A DNA stretch of 64,000 bases from Yponomeuta sedellus (GCA_934045075.1 OW203730.1:8176785-8240784), one strand, 5' to 3'. Positions 42,238-52,639 are shown, counted from the first letter of the stretch. The notes: generated by a model not told the origin, from the letters alone. Translations and numbers: made by a program.

Positions 42238-42486
42238 TCTTCTTCAGACTATATTAGTCCACTGCTGAACATAGCCCTCCCCTAATGAGCGCAAGGTTGT
42301 GCCATCATTAGGGCGTAGTGCCCATAATCCCCACGCTGGGCATGCGGGTTGGGGATCGCAGTTTGGTGGAATTGTACTGCAGGAGGCGCTGCTGCCCACC
42401 CTCCGGTTTGTGTCCCTTAGTCGCCTTTTACGACACCCGCGGGAAGAATTGGGTTGGTGCTATTCTCTGGGCCGACACCACACAGC
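42238..42486 (-). mobile_element. Family C retroposon
   Basis: All family-C blocks in order from ttcttcagactatattagtc to gccgacaccacacagc. The plus open frame at 42299-42559 runs through it and is not a gene. Confidence 0.87.
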
Positions 42487-42504
42487 ATTAAGTGTATTAA
42501 ATAT

Positions 42505-42660
42505 CTGTAATCATCATCATCATCATAATCAGCCATTTGACGCCCACTGCAGAACATAGGCTTCCCTTATTGTTTTCCAAGCTTCACCGTGCCACCCACA
42601 ACCAGCGAATCCTTGCCACCCACAACCAGCGAATCCTTGCCACCGTAACCAGGTCCTCAG
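42505..42660 (-). mobile_element. LINE 3' end with (atc)n tail and 24-bp duplication
   Basis: (atc)n at 42508-42524, then cagccatttgacgcccactg, cagaacataggcttccctta. Inside, 42591-42614 is repeated exactly at 42615-42638 (gccacccacaaccagcgaat plus cctt). Confidence 0.72.
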
Positions 42661-43040
42661 ACCGATATCTGTAGTACCATTTTTTTTACTTCTAATTTAC
42701 TTAGCCAACTTCACACGCCACCACTAATTTAACCCATAACCACCTACCTACAATAAGCACCTAGCCAGCCCAGATAGCCAAATAGTGCAAAATCATGGAA
42801 AACCCTAAAACCCAGCAGGTATTGCATAGTAGCCATGTAAATGTAAATCCGATAGGCTAGGGAGCACTTCTAAGCCATCTAACGCTAAAAAGGCGGAGGG
42901 GCAGCGTGGCTCACGGGCGGATAACGTTGCATCCTCGCTGCTGGCGCTGATCCAGCGGAGTTTTACCGTAAGACCTGGAAGAAGGCAGAAGAACGGCTCA
43001 GAACGCGTATTTGATAGTCCACAGCGAGCAAATTTAGATT

Positions 43041-43242
43041 CTTCTTCTTCAGGCTATATTAGTCCACTGTTGGACGTAGCCCTCCCCTAAAGAGCGCCAT
43101 AGTGCAAGTTTATGCCATCATTGGGGGGTTATGCCCATAATCCCCACGCTGAGCATGCGGGTTGGGGATCGCAGTTTGGTGAAATTGTACTGCAAGAGGC
43201 GCTGCTGTCCACCCCCCGGTTTGTGTCCCCTAGTCGCCTTGT
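43041..43242 (-). mobile_element. Family C, 5'-truncated, 10-bp TSD
   Basis: Perfect aatttagatt at 43031-43040 and 43243-43252. The copy lacks the region equivalent to the last 60 bp of 25418-25681. The TSD therefore shows that the missing side is the 5' end and that the sense strand is minus with a (gaa)n 3' tail. Confidence 0.9.
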
Positions 43243-43671
43243 AATTTAGATTAGATAATATATAATATAAAAAAAACTATATTGCAAGACCAGGTAATGC
43301 AGTAATTTACGCACGGTAATACAATATTATACGTAAAAAAATTAGGTAGGTTATTTTCTTCATATATTTTACTGTTAATTTAGTTTCCGGCTTCTTCATT
43401 ACTTAATATATTTCAAATATATTTATAAATACAACCATTAAAAACTAGTAAAATTCACTTTTGCTGGGATTCCGTTTTAAGTATGAAATGCCTATGAAAG
43501 GAAAATCCGCTCTTCCGTAACTTATGAGGGTTGAACGACTAAAATTAACTTTCGTATATTTTTTAAGTGACGGCTTAATCTATTACTTCTACTTTATATA
43601 CAGACAATTTTTTATAATAGGATTTTGTTTTAATACACTTTATAAATGTTTAGCTAAATTATAGACTTATG

Positions 43672-43722
43672 GTATGTGTGTGTGTGTATGTGTGTCTGCG
43701 TGTGTGCGTGCGTACATATGCG
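43672..43722. repeat. (TG)n-type microsatellite, imperfect
   Basis: ggtatgtgtgtgtgtgtatg, tgtgtctgcgtgtgtgcgtg, cgtac. Confidence 0.85.
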
Positions 43723-43807
43723 TTTGAAGACTTCGAAAGCTATCCAACACATACTAGCTGTAAGAATAATGTAAATATTACATTTGTACAGTGTCTTGTA
43801 AAAATGT

Positions 43808-43850
43808 CATAAACGAGCATAAATCCGTATAAAAATAGTTTTAATTCAGT
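43808..43850 (-). repeat. fragment of the 61.2-kb inverted-repeat family
   Basis: aaacgagcataaatccgtat, aaaaatagttttaatt. The same sequence forms the arms of 61219-61403 (with one change). Confidence 0.75.
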
Positions 43851-43931
43851 GTCTTATGTTCCCAATAAAAAGAAAGTATATAGAAAAGAAAAAGTGGCTT
43901 GAGTCATGGATCGCCAGGTTACTTACAAATC

Positions 43932-44155
43932 ACAGTCTGTTAGCTTTTAGAATATATCTCGGGCTCTAGAGTAGGCTTCGGTTTTCGCCGAAAGCACACG
44001 AGTGTAATACTCTTGCTCTGTATAAAACTATTCATCACTATTTTGAAAATTTATGTAAAGTTAAGTGTCATATTAGTTCCGATATTTCTATTACACGAAT
44101 ATATCCGATTCTATTCGATAGTAGCCGAGGTATATTCTGAAATCTAACAGACTGT
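43932..44155. mobile_element. foldback MITE with acagtctgttag termini
   Basis: acagtctgttagcttttaga atatatctcgg (43932-43962) is inverted with a few mismatches at 44125-44155. 224 bp in all. A lone terminus is at 19737-19793. Confidence 0.88.
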
Positions 44156-44949
44156 AGATGAGTTTTACAATGAAAACTATAAACCAATATGGACTTAGTT
44201 AAAGTTTCTAAGAACATTAGGTTAAGGATTGTTGTTTGTTTAAAAAAAATATCTCCATAAAAATACATGTTAATCTCCACTGACAAAATTGCAAGAAAGT
44301 GTACCTTAAATAATACTCCCAAAGGTGGAGTGCGTAAATTAGAAAATAAAAGAAAAACAAAAGAAAGGTGATCTCTACGGGGTGAATCTTTTTTAGGGAA
44401 GTTCTGATACAGATGTTCGACTCAACGTGCTGCGTCCATTCCACCACCACAAATGATGACCCAAGCAGTGTTCTTCATCTTTCATCTTCAACATCATTAG
44501 CCTGCTGCTGCCCCCTGCTGGCTCAAGACCTTGCCAAAAAAATCACAGAAATAACTACTTTACCGACTTCGACAGACTGAGTGGTTTTTAGCTGCGAAAG
44601 GAATACCGCCGTCTTCAAAATTGAATCAAAGGGAGATTAGCGCCTGGACGATAAAATGGACACGATTTTTATCAGCTGGACCATACCCTGGGGCAAACTC
44701 AGCAAATTACGAAAGTGCCGCCAGATTAAAAACCTAGTATATACTTGCCTGGACCTCAAAGACTTACCTAGATAGGAAAAAGTGTTAAGATCAAAGAGGT
44801 AAGTCTTACATAGAAAGAATTGCTATGTGAATGCTATGTGATTACTTTGAAAATAAAATGTGAATTCATACACTTGCTAAGGTAAGACCTGAAGATGCCC
44901 GTTCGCAAATTTCACTCGCTGCATAATTGTACCCATGTATGATGCTCAA
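44156..44949. other. no gene recognised
   Basis: 44440-44530 (catcttcaacatcattagcc, tgctgctgccccctgctggc) looks like the minus-strand 3' end of a LINE. The open frames at 44068-44450 show no domain. Confidence 0.4.
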
Positions 44950-44961
44950 TAAAATTAAATA

Positions 44962-45004
<43 letters not shown>

Positions 45005-45005
45005 A
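44950..45005 (+). repeat. AATAAA plus (CT)n tail of a LINE-like end
   Basis: gatgctcaataaaattaaat is followed by an almost pure (ct)n run of about 42 bp to 45004, a retroposon-tail microsatellite. Confidence 0.8.
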
Positions 45006-45076
45006 TACACACTCACCAATATAAATCATTTAGCCCAAATTAACAGACAGAACAGACCAAACAACTTTGTTCTTGG

Positions 45077-45523
45077 ATGTATTTAGCAGTCGGTCTATTA
45101 TTACTATTAGTATCTACTGTACGTTCATCCTATCCTCTCTTGAAAAATATTACCTATTTTCCAAATGAGTTCTATGACAGATGCGACCACGAAACACGCT
45201 CTGTGATGAAGTCCAAGAAAATATATAACTTTTCTCTTCGCTTACTGAACCTTCTGTCTTGCTTCTATTCAGCGCTCCAGTCACGATGTCGTCTTAAATT
45301 ATTTTATGGCTTCATGAGGTTTGAAAAATTGTGTACTCGGTGTTTGGGGCGCCGTTTGCAATATTCATGGCGGGAAACGAACGGAGATGTGACGTCACTG
45401 TTTTGTGAGTCGAGCGTGTTAGGCCCGTATTTTGTACTGACAATGCATTGTGACGTGGAACTGAAGTTTTGTTTTTTTTCTTGCCCCAAACACGTTCTAC
45501 GAGTACAAACAGCTCTGTTTTAA
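45077..45523 (+). CDS. uncertain ORF with signal-peptide-like start
   Basis: 148 codons. The first 20 residues (MYLAVGLLLLLVSTVRSSYP) look like a secretory signal: a short start, a poly-Leu core and a small-residue end. LLKNITYFPNEFYDRCDHET follows. From about residue 45 on the composition becomes Cys/Phe/Leu-rich, with no domain that I recognise, and the last codons lie in the 59-bp duplicated segment (45492-45550). It could be a single first exon running into intron, or chance. No flanking genes or splice partners support it. Confidence 0.2.
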   Translation: MYLAVGLLLLLVSTVRSSYPLLKNITYFPNEFYDRCDHETRSVMKSKKIYNFSLRLLNLLSCFYSALQSRCRLKLFYGFMRFEKLCTRCLGRRLQYSWRETNGDVTSLFCESSVLGPYFVLTMHCDVELKFCFFSCPKHVLRVQTALF

Positions 45524-45639
45524 ATCGGACTCTCAACTAAACAAAATGGTTTTTAAATAGGTTTTTAAATAGGTTTTTAAACGTTCTACGAGTACAAACA
45601 GCTCTGTTTTAAATCGGACTCTCAACTAAACAAAATGGT
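45492..45639. repeat. 59-bp perfect direct repeat around a pal-tRNA tail piece
   Basis: 45492-45550 is repeated exactly at 45581-45639 (from acgttctacgagtacaaaca to aacaaaatggt). The 30-bp filler is two and a half copies of ttttaaataggt, the short tail of the pal-tRNA element. Confidence 0.93.
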
Positions 45640-46134
45640 AAAAAGGCCCACTAAATGTCACCTTACACCATCAGCCACGTAGGAGCTTCCGCTACCGGGT
45701 GAAATAAATCGCCGTGCTTGTAATACTAAACAAATACTTACAGAAGTACGCGAAATTAAAGCTTATTTGCTTGAGAAAAGCTCTAGTTTCCTGACGACAG
45801 CTTCTATCAAACCAGTTTCTATTTCCTAATGTCTAATCATAAAAGAAAAGCTGTTGGCGATTTTGCACGAAGTTGCAGATGTGTTACACTTCTATATCAC
45901 ACAGCAATAGAATCTATCTCTACACTTCTATATCAAAAAGTTCTACCAATATTAGAAATATCAGGACTCTCAGGATTCATCTCCATTTGTATTCTGTTAC
46001 CTATCATATCCGAAGGGTTCCAAGGGAACTCTGTTGCCTGCGACGTGTGTCTTACTTAGAATTTTTTGTCTTCCATACTCGGCAGCTAGTCAAAATCTTC
46101 ACTGGCTATTTTTTTTTAATATAAGAAAATACAT
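45640..46134. other. no gene recognised
   Basis: Plus frames at 45829-46124 overlap in two phases and show no domain. A cacttctatatcacac / cacttctatatcaaaa direct repeat lies within. Confidence 0.4.
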
Positions 46135-46140
46135 AACATA

Positions 46141-46384
46141 ACCTCACGCCTGTATTTCAGAGGGGTAGTCAGAGACCTGGGTTTGCCACTTGCCATGATC
46201 CTGGCAAATCACCTTCGCTTCATCGACGTTCATAAGGGTGCATGTGCTCATGCCGGTTCCGGGTACTTTTATCTTCCCCTTTGCCAACACATCCCCTATT
46301 TGGTCGAAGTATGTTCGCCTAGGCGTCCCGTACTGATCCTTTAACCCAAATTGACATATATATATTTGTTTCGTCAAACTTTCT
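46141..46384 (-). pseudogene. LINE RT C-terminal relic (WFGHVERM family)
   Basis: The minus frame reads LTKQIYICQFGLKDQYGTPR, RTYFDQIGDVLAKGKIKVPG, LMNVDEAKVICQDHGKWQTQ, VSDYPSEIQA and TGA. It is open over 77 codons but 5' truncated. Confidence 0.85.
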
Positions 46385-46569
46385 TCTTCTCTTCGTCTCT
46401 AACACCGAGGGCTCTTTGATTAATTGATTGATAAATAATTTATTTACATAAGACACACACACGTATACAAAGTGAAACCATAAGAATCTTTGCTTAATTT
46501 CTTTTACTTAAAGTTATTCTTTTACGACGGAGATTTTCACTGACAACGCTTTCCACTTAATAATAAAAT

Positions 46570-46695
46570 TTCCATGAAGGAAAACATCGCGAGTGGCAAT
46601 TTAGACTTATGTTGTTCACATAACTGCATTGTCAATACGCGGTAAGCTCTCGTGGTGATTACCCACACTCTCTCTCGGAGAAAAGGCTTGTGCCC
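46570..46695 (+). mobile_element. SINE-D variant 2, 3' part
   Basis: tgaaggaaaacatcgcgagt, tctcgtggtgattacccaca, ctctctctcggagaaaaggc, ttgtgccctgcagtg. Confidence 0.7.
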
Positions 46696-46721
46696 TGCAG
46701 TGTATCGATATCAACACTTGT

Positions 46722-46795
46722 ACTGCTGGGGCACGGGTCTCTTCCTGCATCGCAGGAAGGTTAGGCCTTACTCACCCACGGTGGCCAAGTCCTGC
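46722..46795 (-). mobile_element. Family B fragment
   Basis: gtactgctggggcacgggtc, tcttcctgcatcgcaggaag, gttaggccttactcacccac. Confidence 0.75.
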
Positions 46796-46851
46796 ATTAC
46801 CCCTTATGATATAGCCTATGATATACCCCTTATGATATATGATATAGTATA

Positions 46852-46890
46852 GCCTGACGACGATACACTGCAGGTGTATCGTCGTCAGGC
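46852..46890. repeat. perfect 17-bp-arm hairpin at a family-C edge
   Basis: gcctgacgacgatacac (46852-46868) is perfectly inverted at 46874-46890 (loop tgcag). The right arm runs into the family-C copy. Just before it, 46799-46850 is a degenerate ccccttatgatata tandem repeat. Confidence 0.9.
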
Positions 46891-47125
46891 TGTCCACTGC
46901 TGGACATAGCCCTGCCCTAAAGAGAGCGCCACGTTGTGATATCATAGGGGGTAATGCCCATAATCATCACGCTGGGCATGCGGGTTGGGGATCGCAGTTT
47001 TTTGGTGGAATTGTACTGCAGGGGGCGCTGCTGCCCACCCCCTGGTATGTGTCCCTTCGTCGCTTTTTACGATACTCGCGGGAAGAATTGGGTTGGTGCT
47101 ATTCTCTAGGTCGACACCACACAGC
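46885..47125 (-). mobile_element. Family C retroposon
   Basis: caggctgtccactgctggac through gtcgacaccacacagc. The (gaa)n 3' tail is missing; the hairpin at 46852 replaces it. Confidence 0.85.
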
Positions 47126-47499
47126 TATCTGCAGTGTATAGGTTAATAAAATAGTAGAGGGAACTTCTACTTACATTACAGTCACGGTGACGACGCGCGT
47201 TTTATCTGATTTTTCCACCAGACGCCGGATCCTCATGTGCAATTCATGAGCGACCCGTATCTAATTGTTGGCACATTGTAACTGGCTGCCCGGCCATTAT
47301 AAGGAGACCCCTAGAGCTTGTTCAAAATACTAATCAGCTCTGTGCCTCTGCAATAACGTACAGGTTTTTTGGTAGAGAAATTGTGTTCATCAAGTACTAA
47401 ATATACGACTAGTTCAGGTACTAAAAATAGTACTAATAAAATATTTACGTGCGGAATAAAAATGTTCACACGCGGACGTGAAGAAAAGCCTAGGAAGTA
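47126..47499. other. no gene recognised
   Basis: The minus frame at 47311-47610 shows no domain. Confidence 0.4.
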
Positions 47500-47612
47500 A
47501 ACCTTAGTGCCGGATGTTTGACATGCCACAGCACTTAAAATTGTTAACCCGCGGTGGGCACGTGTGGTGATTAAGCCCATACTCCTCTCACTGAAAGAAA
47601 GCCCATGCATTA
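47500..47612 (+). mobile_element. SINE-D variant 2, 3' part
   Basis: cccgcggtgggcacgtgtgg, tgattaagcccatactcctc, tcactgaaagaaagcccatg. It matches the 3' half of 9185-9425. Confidence 0.65.
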
Positions 47613-47699
47613 TTGCCCATGCTTATTATTTAGATGACGATGTTGTCTGAAATTAAAGCCAGTACAATGCATGAGTTCTATGTTTTATGTAAACGCTGT

Positions 47700-47832
47700 T
47701 AATGTATGACTTTGAAAAGACTGTTTTTTTGTCCATTTTTTCTCCAAAATGTTCTAGATTTGGAAATGGACACCTAGTTTGAGTTGTAACGTTCATTAAG
47801 CCGCAGGTACTTTGAATAAAACCATTTCATTT
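47700..47832 (+). mobile_element. LINE-E 3' UTR fragment
   Basis: gtccattttttctccaaaat, cacctagtttgagttgtaac, gttcattaagccgcaggtac, tttgaataaaaccatttcat. Confidence 0.82.
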
Positions 47833-48058
47833 CTTTGTGGGATAAAAATAAAAAAAAAATGCGCAGGGGATTTCTAAGAGAGAAAAAAAGAATATAGACA
47901 TATTCGCCTTTCCCATGCATATGTTAGAATCATTTTAACAAAATTAATGTTAGTATGTTCAAGTACTAATCATTATTAAAATAAGTAACGCCGCCAGCGT
48001 AGTGGGCACCTTTGGGTCAGATATGTCCCGGGGCGGCTTATTCTCTTAGTGTTTTTTT

Positions 48059-48182
48059 TTTTCTTTCAATGTTTTGTTTTAATTTTTTAGTTCTGACGAA
48101 GCTTTTTGTGAATGAATCTTATTTTAAAATGTTGATATTTGTGATTTTTTTTTTAAATTTTATTGTTTTAATTATTTACGTT
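48059..48182 (+). repeat. dispersed repeat shared with 7.6 kb
   Basis: Partner of 7618-7765: ttctttcaatgttttgtttt, tgacgaagctttttgtgaat. The plus frame at 48012-48203 is a by-product of T-rich sequence. Confidence 0.7.
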
Positions 48183-48282
48183 TTCTTAATTTCCTTAGTT
48201 TAAGTAATTTGATTGGGTGTGAAACTTTATACTATATTATAGATAAAAACGTTAAAAAAAGACTCTTCTAATGTCATGTTTG

Positions 48283-48535
48283 ACAGACACATAATCACAT
48301 CACACTAAATTTATAAAGGCGAAAGTTTGGGAGTGTGTATGTTTGTTTCTTCTTCAGGTCTAAAGTTTTTAATAAAATTTGGCATGGAGTTTGCTGAGAC
48401 CTTGGATTAACACATAGGCTGCGTTTTACGTAGTAACTATTATCTAATCTGTGGTTTAACAGCGGCACAATAAATAATTCCCATGGGAAAATCGATAAAC
48501 CGTGGGTAACACCGCGGGCACAGCTTAAGAGGGAT
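48283..48535 (-). mobile_element. RTE-like LINE 3' end, minus copy
   Basis: Plus-strand text aatttataaaggcgaaagtt, then aataaaatttggcatggagt, ggattaacacataggct, cccatgggaaaatcgataaa, ccgtgggtaacaccgcgggc. It is the complement of the 40.6- and 41.1-kb copies. Confidence 0.75.
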
Positions 48536-48540
48536 GAGTG

Positions 48541-49424
48541 TTTGACATGATGACGCATTCCCGATTCGGTGCTTGAATGATATTCTCTATGTTTTACGCA
48601 AAGTTGCTTAGGTAGTATAACAATTAGCGATACAGTGTTGCCTGCAGTATATTTGCTGATGGTTATTCACAAACAAACGGACTATTGAATAAATTATACA
48701 AACCTATCAACACTAAAACGACCACGCTTCATATCGGCTGTCAAATATTAATACCCATATAGTGCTTTCAGGCGTTCCAGTGCCAGTCTTTAACATTAAT
48801 ATTCAATTGAATTACCAAGTTGCCTATAACTATAATAGCTAAGAAGCTTAAGTTAAAGGCTCCAGAGAGTAACACTAGCGCTACCGAGGAAAAAAATCAT
48901 AATACAAATACTTTATAATACTTTGTTTTTAAAAAAATGCTGTTTACAATACCTATCATAAAGTACAAATAGTTTCCTGAGTGTGTGTTATACAAAAAAA
49001 GATGGCCCGAGCATTTGGGGTTTTTCACAGACTGAATGTAGTTTTAAGCAGGATACTTTCTCCACAATATGGATTATTTACGAGAAATATGTGTCTATGT
49101 CAAAAGGTGTCAGTGATTGTTGTAAAATGGTATAGAATGAAGAGTTGGCGGACAGCGAGAACTTGACAGAATTCATACAAATGTGTTGGATATAGAATAG
49201 GCTTTGAGATGGCAACTTTTAAAAATGCTCTTATATAATTTAAACAATGTCTGTACAATATTTTAATCGTGTTAACAATGATTTTTAAAACTCAAGTAAA
49301 AAAACACAGGATCACGAACCTGGGACCAGATAGCACGCTAAAAACGGTTATTTTTAGCAAACAATCAATCTCATTGATTGTAATCTATTTTTAGCATACA
49401 ATCAATAAATTTCAACAGAGTACC
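48541..49424. other. no gene recognised
   Basis: The plus frame at 48981-49166 has no recognisable domain. Confidence 0.4.
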
Positions 49425-49530
49425 AACAAGGAATTGGTACTCTGTTGAAACCACTGTCATAAATTGTGTAGCTATGATCTCTCTCATTATCTCTAGTCTC
49501 CCAGGTCCTTCCCTTTAAATCTTCTTTTTC
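49425..49530 (-). pseudogene. LINE RT C-terminal scrap
   Basis: The minus strand gaccacagtggtttcaacag-like junction and GRTWETRDNERDHSYTIYDS GFNRVP align to the out-of-frame reading of 22590-22795. Short and low value. Confidence 0.4.
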
Positions 49531-50612
49531 AGTACTTCTTTGTCCAATGTTTAAAGTATGCTTCTTCATTGCTATCGTCAGTCTGTGGCTGTTACTTGAA
49601 TTTTATAATTTCTATTGTACCAATAGTGATTGTTAGGATAGTCATTTGAAGGATACGGCTTCTATGCCGCAGAGCAGCTTCTCAAGTAGAGACGGACCTC
49701 GACCCTGTACTCATCCCTGATGTCATCAGGCCATCTTGCGGTCACAACAACAAGACTGCATGTTTACACTCGTAGTTCGAAGATCAACAGTATGTTACCA
49801 GAATAGTTCACTGCTATTATCAAGGCAATGTGTTTATGCATGACATATGGAAGGATGAGTAAATACGTCTATATAACTAAGTAAACGTAAACCCTATTGA
49901 ACCATGCAAGATGACAATAAATTATGCATGCATGACAGCAGAATTGCTCCGCACCACTCGAATGTGATTTAGTCAATGGTAGAATACATTAAAGGACGCA
50001 ATAGTCTAGGATGTGGGGGCAAAATGCGTGGTATCTTGATGATGACGTGTCACTTGTGGAGGTGACTGTATGCATTGAGTACTATAAAGAACGATATTAC
50101 TATATTTTGTATAGGTATCCAAATGCTTTTATAAACGTAACAGACGCTTCAATTGATAACCCTGTGTTATTGAAGACTGTTTGCTGGAAACATGTTCAAC
50201 AGCAGTTAATTACCAAACAAGGAGTGTTAAAATTAATGAAATTATAATATGTAGGTTTGAAGAATATTTCAATGTTATACATAAATAGCTGTAACACATA
50301 GTCAGCCAACCTTTTGTGCGTCTCTATAAATTTACCTGTTTTCTTCATCGAATTTATGAAACTGGACCCTCATTTGTAAAATAAACCGTTTCTTCTTATT
50401 TATTTGCTCGTTCATTTTCGTCTACACATATTCAATATTAGCTGTAAAACATACATAAACACACGCTTGTATCCCATAGGGGTGAATAGATACTAGGATT
50501 TGCCACTTGTTATTATTATTATTATTAATACTTTATTGCACCATAAAATTCTTGTTCTTTTTAGCGTGCCGATGGAATTGCCACTTGCCGCGATGTAGAA
50601 AACTCTGTACTA
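49531..50612. other. no gene recognised
   Basis: The plus frame at 50011-50247 (78 codons, Tyr-rich) shows no domain and no flanking signals. A (tat)n run is at 50513-50528, and short pieces of the WFGHVERM LINE end are at 50460-50512 and 50577-50597. Confidence 0.4.
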
Positions 50613-50913
50613 TATTATAATAACAGCTTATATGCATCCCACTTTAGGGCACCGTCCTTCTCTCAGAGAGAGAGAGAAAATCCTGATTAGCGAACTAAAA
50701 TGTTAGTGACGTTATTGGAAGAGAGCAACTCTATTGTTAGGACTAAGTTCTAGGCTTGGCTATAATATAATACCAGCTTATATGCATCCCACTTTAAGGC
50801 ACAGTCCTTCTCTCAGAGAAAAAGAGAAAAAATCCTGATCAGCGAACTAAAATGTTAGTGACGTTATTGGAAGAGAGCAACTCTATTGTTAGGACTAAGG
50901 TCTAGGCTTGGCT
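50613..50913. repeat. tandem duplication, about 151-bp unit
   Basis: ccagcttatatgcatcccac-type sequence at 50622 and 50772, ctgatNagcgaactaaaatg and agagcaactctattgttagg in both. The two units are 50613-50760 and 50761-50913, with only a handful of changes. An internal (ag)n tract is longer in the first. Confidence 0.93.
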
Positions 50914-51159
50914 TGATTTCAAAGCCTTAGGGAGAGTCGCGCCGGTTGGCTGGCTGAAGCGGCCCGGCCAATTTGAACTTCAATCTTCGCAAGGAATTTT
51001 GATTAAGCTCAGGATACTGATAGGCATAACAATGAATGAATCGGACTTTCTCCGAAAGTATATTTTATTTGAATGATTATTTCCTTCGGTAAAGAAATCA
51101 AAATGGCTTCCAGATTAGGTTTTTGTATTCGGTTTGGTGACTCGTTTTTGGGGTATTAA
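50914..51159. other. no gene recognised
   Basis: Nothing supportable. Confidence 0.4.
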
Positions 51160-51330
51160 TCATAAAGTAAAGTAAGTAAATAGTTTATTTCAAAGAAGAC
51201 AATACACATTGAAATACGTTATAAATAGACAGTGGAAGGTATGACAAAAAATTGTTTTATGTTTACCGGCAGTCCCCAAACTAGGCTAGGCCTGTATCTT
51301 GGGGACTTTATTAGTGTGCACAATTTTCGT
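51160..51330 (-). mobile_element. LINE 3' end with actttactt tail
   Basis: Plus text aaagtaaagtaagtaaatag, tttatttcaaagaagacaat, gcagtccccaaactaggcta, ggcctgtatcttggggactt. Its complement resembles the plus-strand tail at 60880-61020 (ggctaagcctagtgtgg...tttactttacttac). Confidence 0.6.
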
Positions 51331-51985
51331 TTAACTTAGTCGTTGACAAAACCTAAACGCAACATCACTTCTGGGAGATATTAATTTGTACCTATGATGA
51401 TGTCTTTAAGCTATTACTGGTGTCTAGGTACTGTAACGATACTTTTTATAATAACTGGCTAAGTCTAGTTCAAGTTTGAAATTATTTTAAAGGGAATCTT
51501 TACGTTCTGTTTAGGTGTCAGTCGAGTTGAGACTCAGAGCTAGGCTAGGGTTTCGATATAAAAAAGATAATAATAAAATGATTATAGTATTGCTTTAAAT
51601 ATGCGTTTAATAAGTAGATCGTTACAATATCTATATATGAAAATACTATTAGAGCTATTATTAGTAAATATTAAATAACATCCACACAACATAATCATTT
51701 ATTCTGAACCAGGACATCCTTTGCTATGGTAACCAGACAAAAAGGCAATTTATACATTTTCAAGTATTCTATGATTACCTTTGCGAACAACAGGCTACAT
51801 ATCAACCAATACACTAATAACACAGTCTTTGTATAAGATTCTAGAATCCCAGTCAGAGGCAGATATTATGATTAAAAAGTCAATTAAAATTGGCGTCTCG
51901 AATGAGATAGATAGAATATTCTATATTGTACACAGAAAATACAGTAACAGATAATATTATATAAAATTATACTCTGTCTGTGTAC
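51331..51985. other. AT-rich stretch, LINE tail at the right edge
   Basis: gtctgtgtacaataaagta (51976-51994) is a LINE poly(A)-signal end into which the pal-tRNA unit inserted. Confidence 0.45.
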
Positions 51986-51997
51986 AATAAAGTATAA

Positions 51998-52257
51998 TTA
52001 TATTATTTTTAATGCTCTAACTCGTGCTAAGGACAATTTTAAAAACCTATTTAGAGGCAAAAAATTCCACCCATGCCGGGATTCGAACCCGCGACCTCTG
52101 GCTGTCTCTCTTTCCAACTGAACGAATGGGCGACTCACAGGCATTAGTGAAATTTGGAACATTTACAAAGAAAGGAAAGAGCGCTAGCACGAATAGCAAG
52201 AGGTCGCGGATTCGAATCCCGGCATGGGTGGAATTTTCAGCCTCTAAATAGGTTTTT
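51998..52257 (-). mobile_element. pal-tRNA inverted dimer with 12-bp TSD
   Basis: The left part is a minus-strand arm with long tail (aatgctctaactcgtgctaa), head and 5' linker (actcacaggcattagtgaaa, tttggaac). The right part is a plus-strand arm starting inside the head (ggaaagagcgctagcacgaa) and ending ctctaaataggttttt. A single TSD aataaagtataa lies at 51986-51997 and 52258-52269. The open frames at 52024-52251 and 52047-52400 run through it and are not genes. Confidence 0.92.
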
Positions 52258-52639
52258 AATAAAGTATAAATAATAAATATATATAAAAATACTGGCGGAG
52301 CCGACAGACGTTGTCTTGCAGGCAGCGCCATCTGTTGGGCTGATATGTTAGTTAGTTGAGGGTGTCTAAGGGCGACTTGCACCACGGGCTTAAATAGCAT
52401 TTAACTTTATGATAAACAGAATTTTCAATTTAAATCACTGTTTCGTCTTGCACCATAAAACGTCAGTGCTTAAGTAACGATTAACAACTGTCAAAGTTAA
52501 ATACCCGATATCGCCTATTTAGCGGACCTAAATCGTGATTAGTGAGTGAAGAAACGTCAAATTGATAAAGCTGTCAATCCGTGATTTCCGCTACGAACGA
52601 ACGAATACTATATTTTGAAAACACATGGATTATTCCGAT
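52258..52639. other. no gene; possible MITE 52365-52560
   Basis: gggcgacttgcaccacggg, then cgtcttgcaccataaaac in the interior. Arms are not clear enough to delimit. Confidence 0.35.

Noticed and set aside
50011..50247. 78-codon plus-strand open frame
   Set aside because: AT-driven Tyr/Ile/Leu composition, no homology that I recognise, no context.
52047..52400. 117-codon minus-strand open frame
   Set aside because: It is entirely within and beyond the pal-tRNA dimer.
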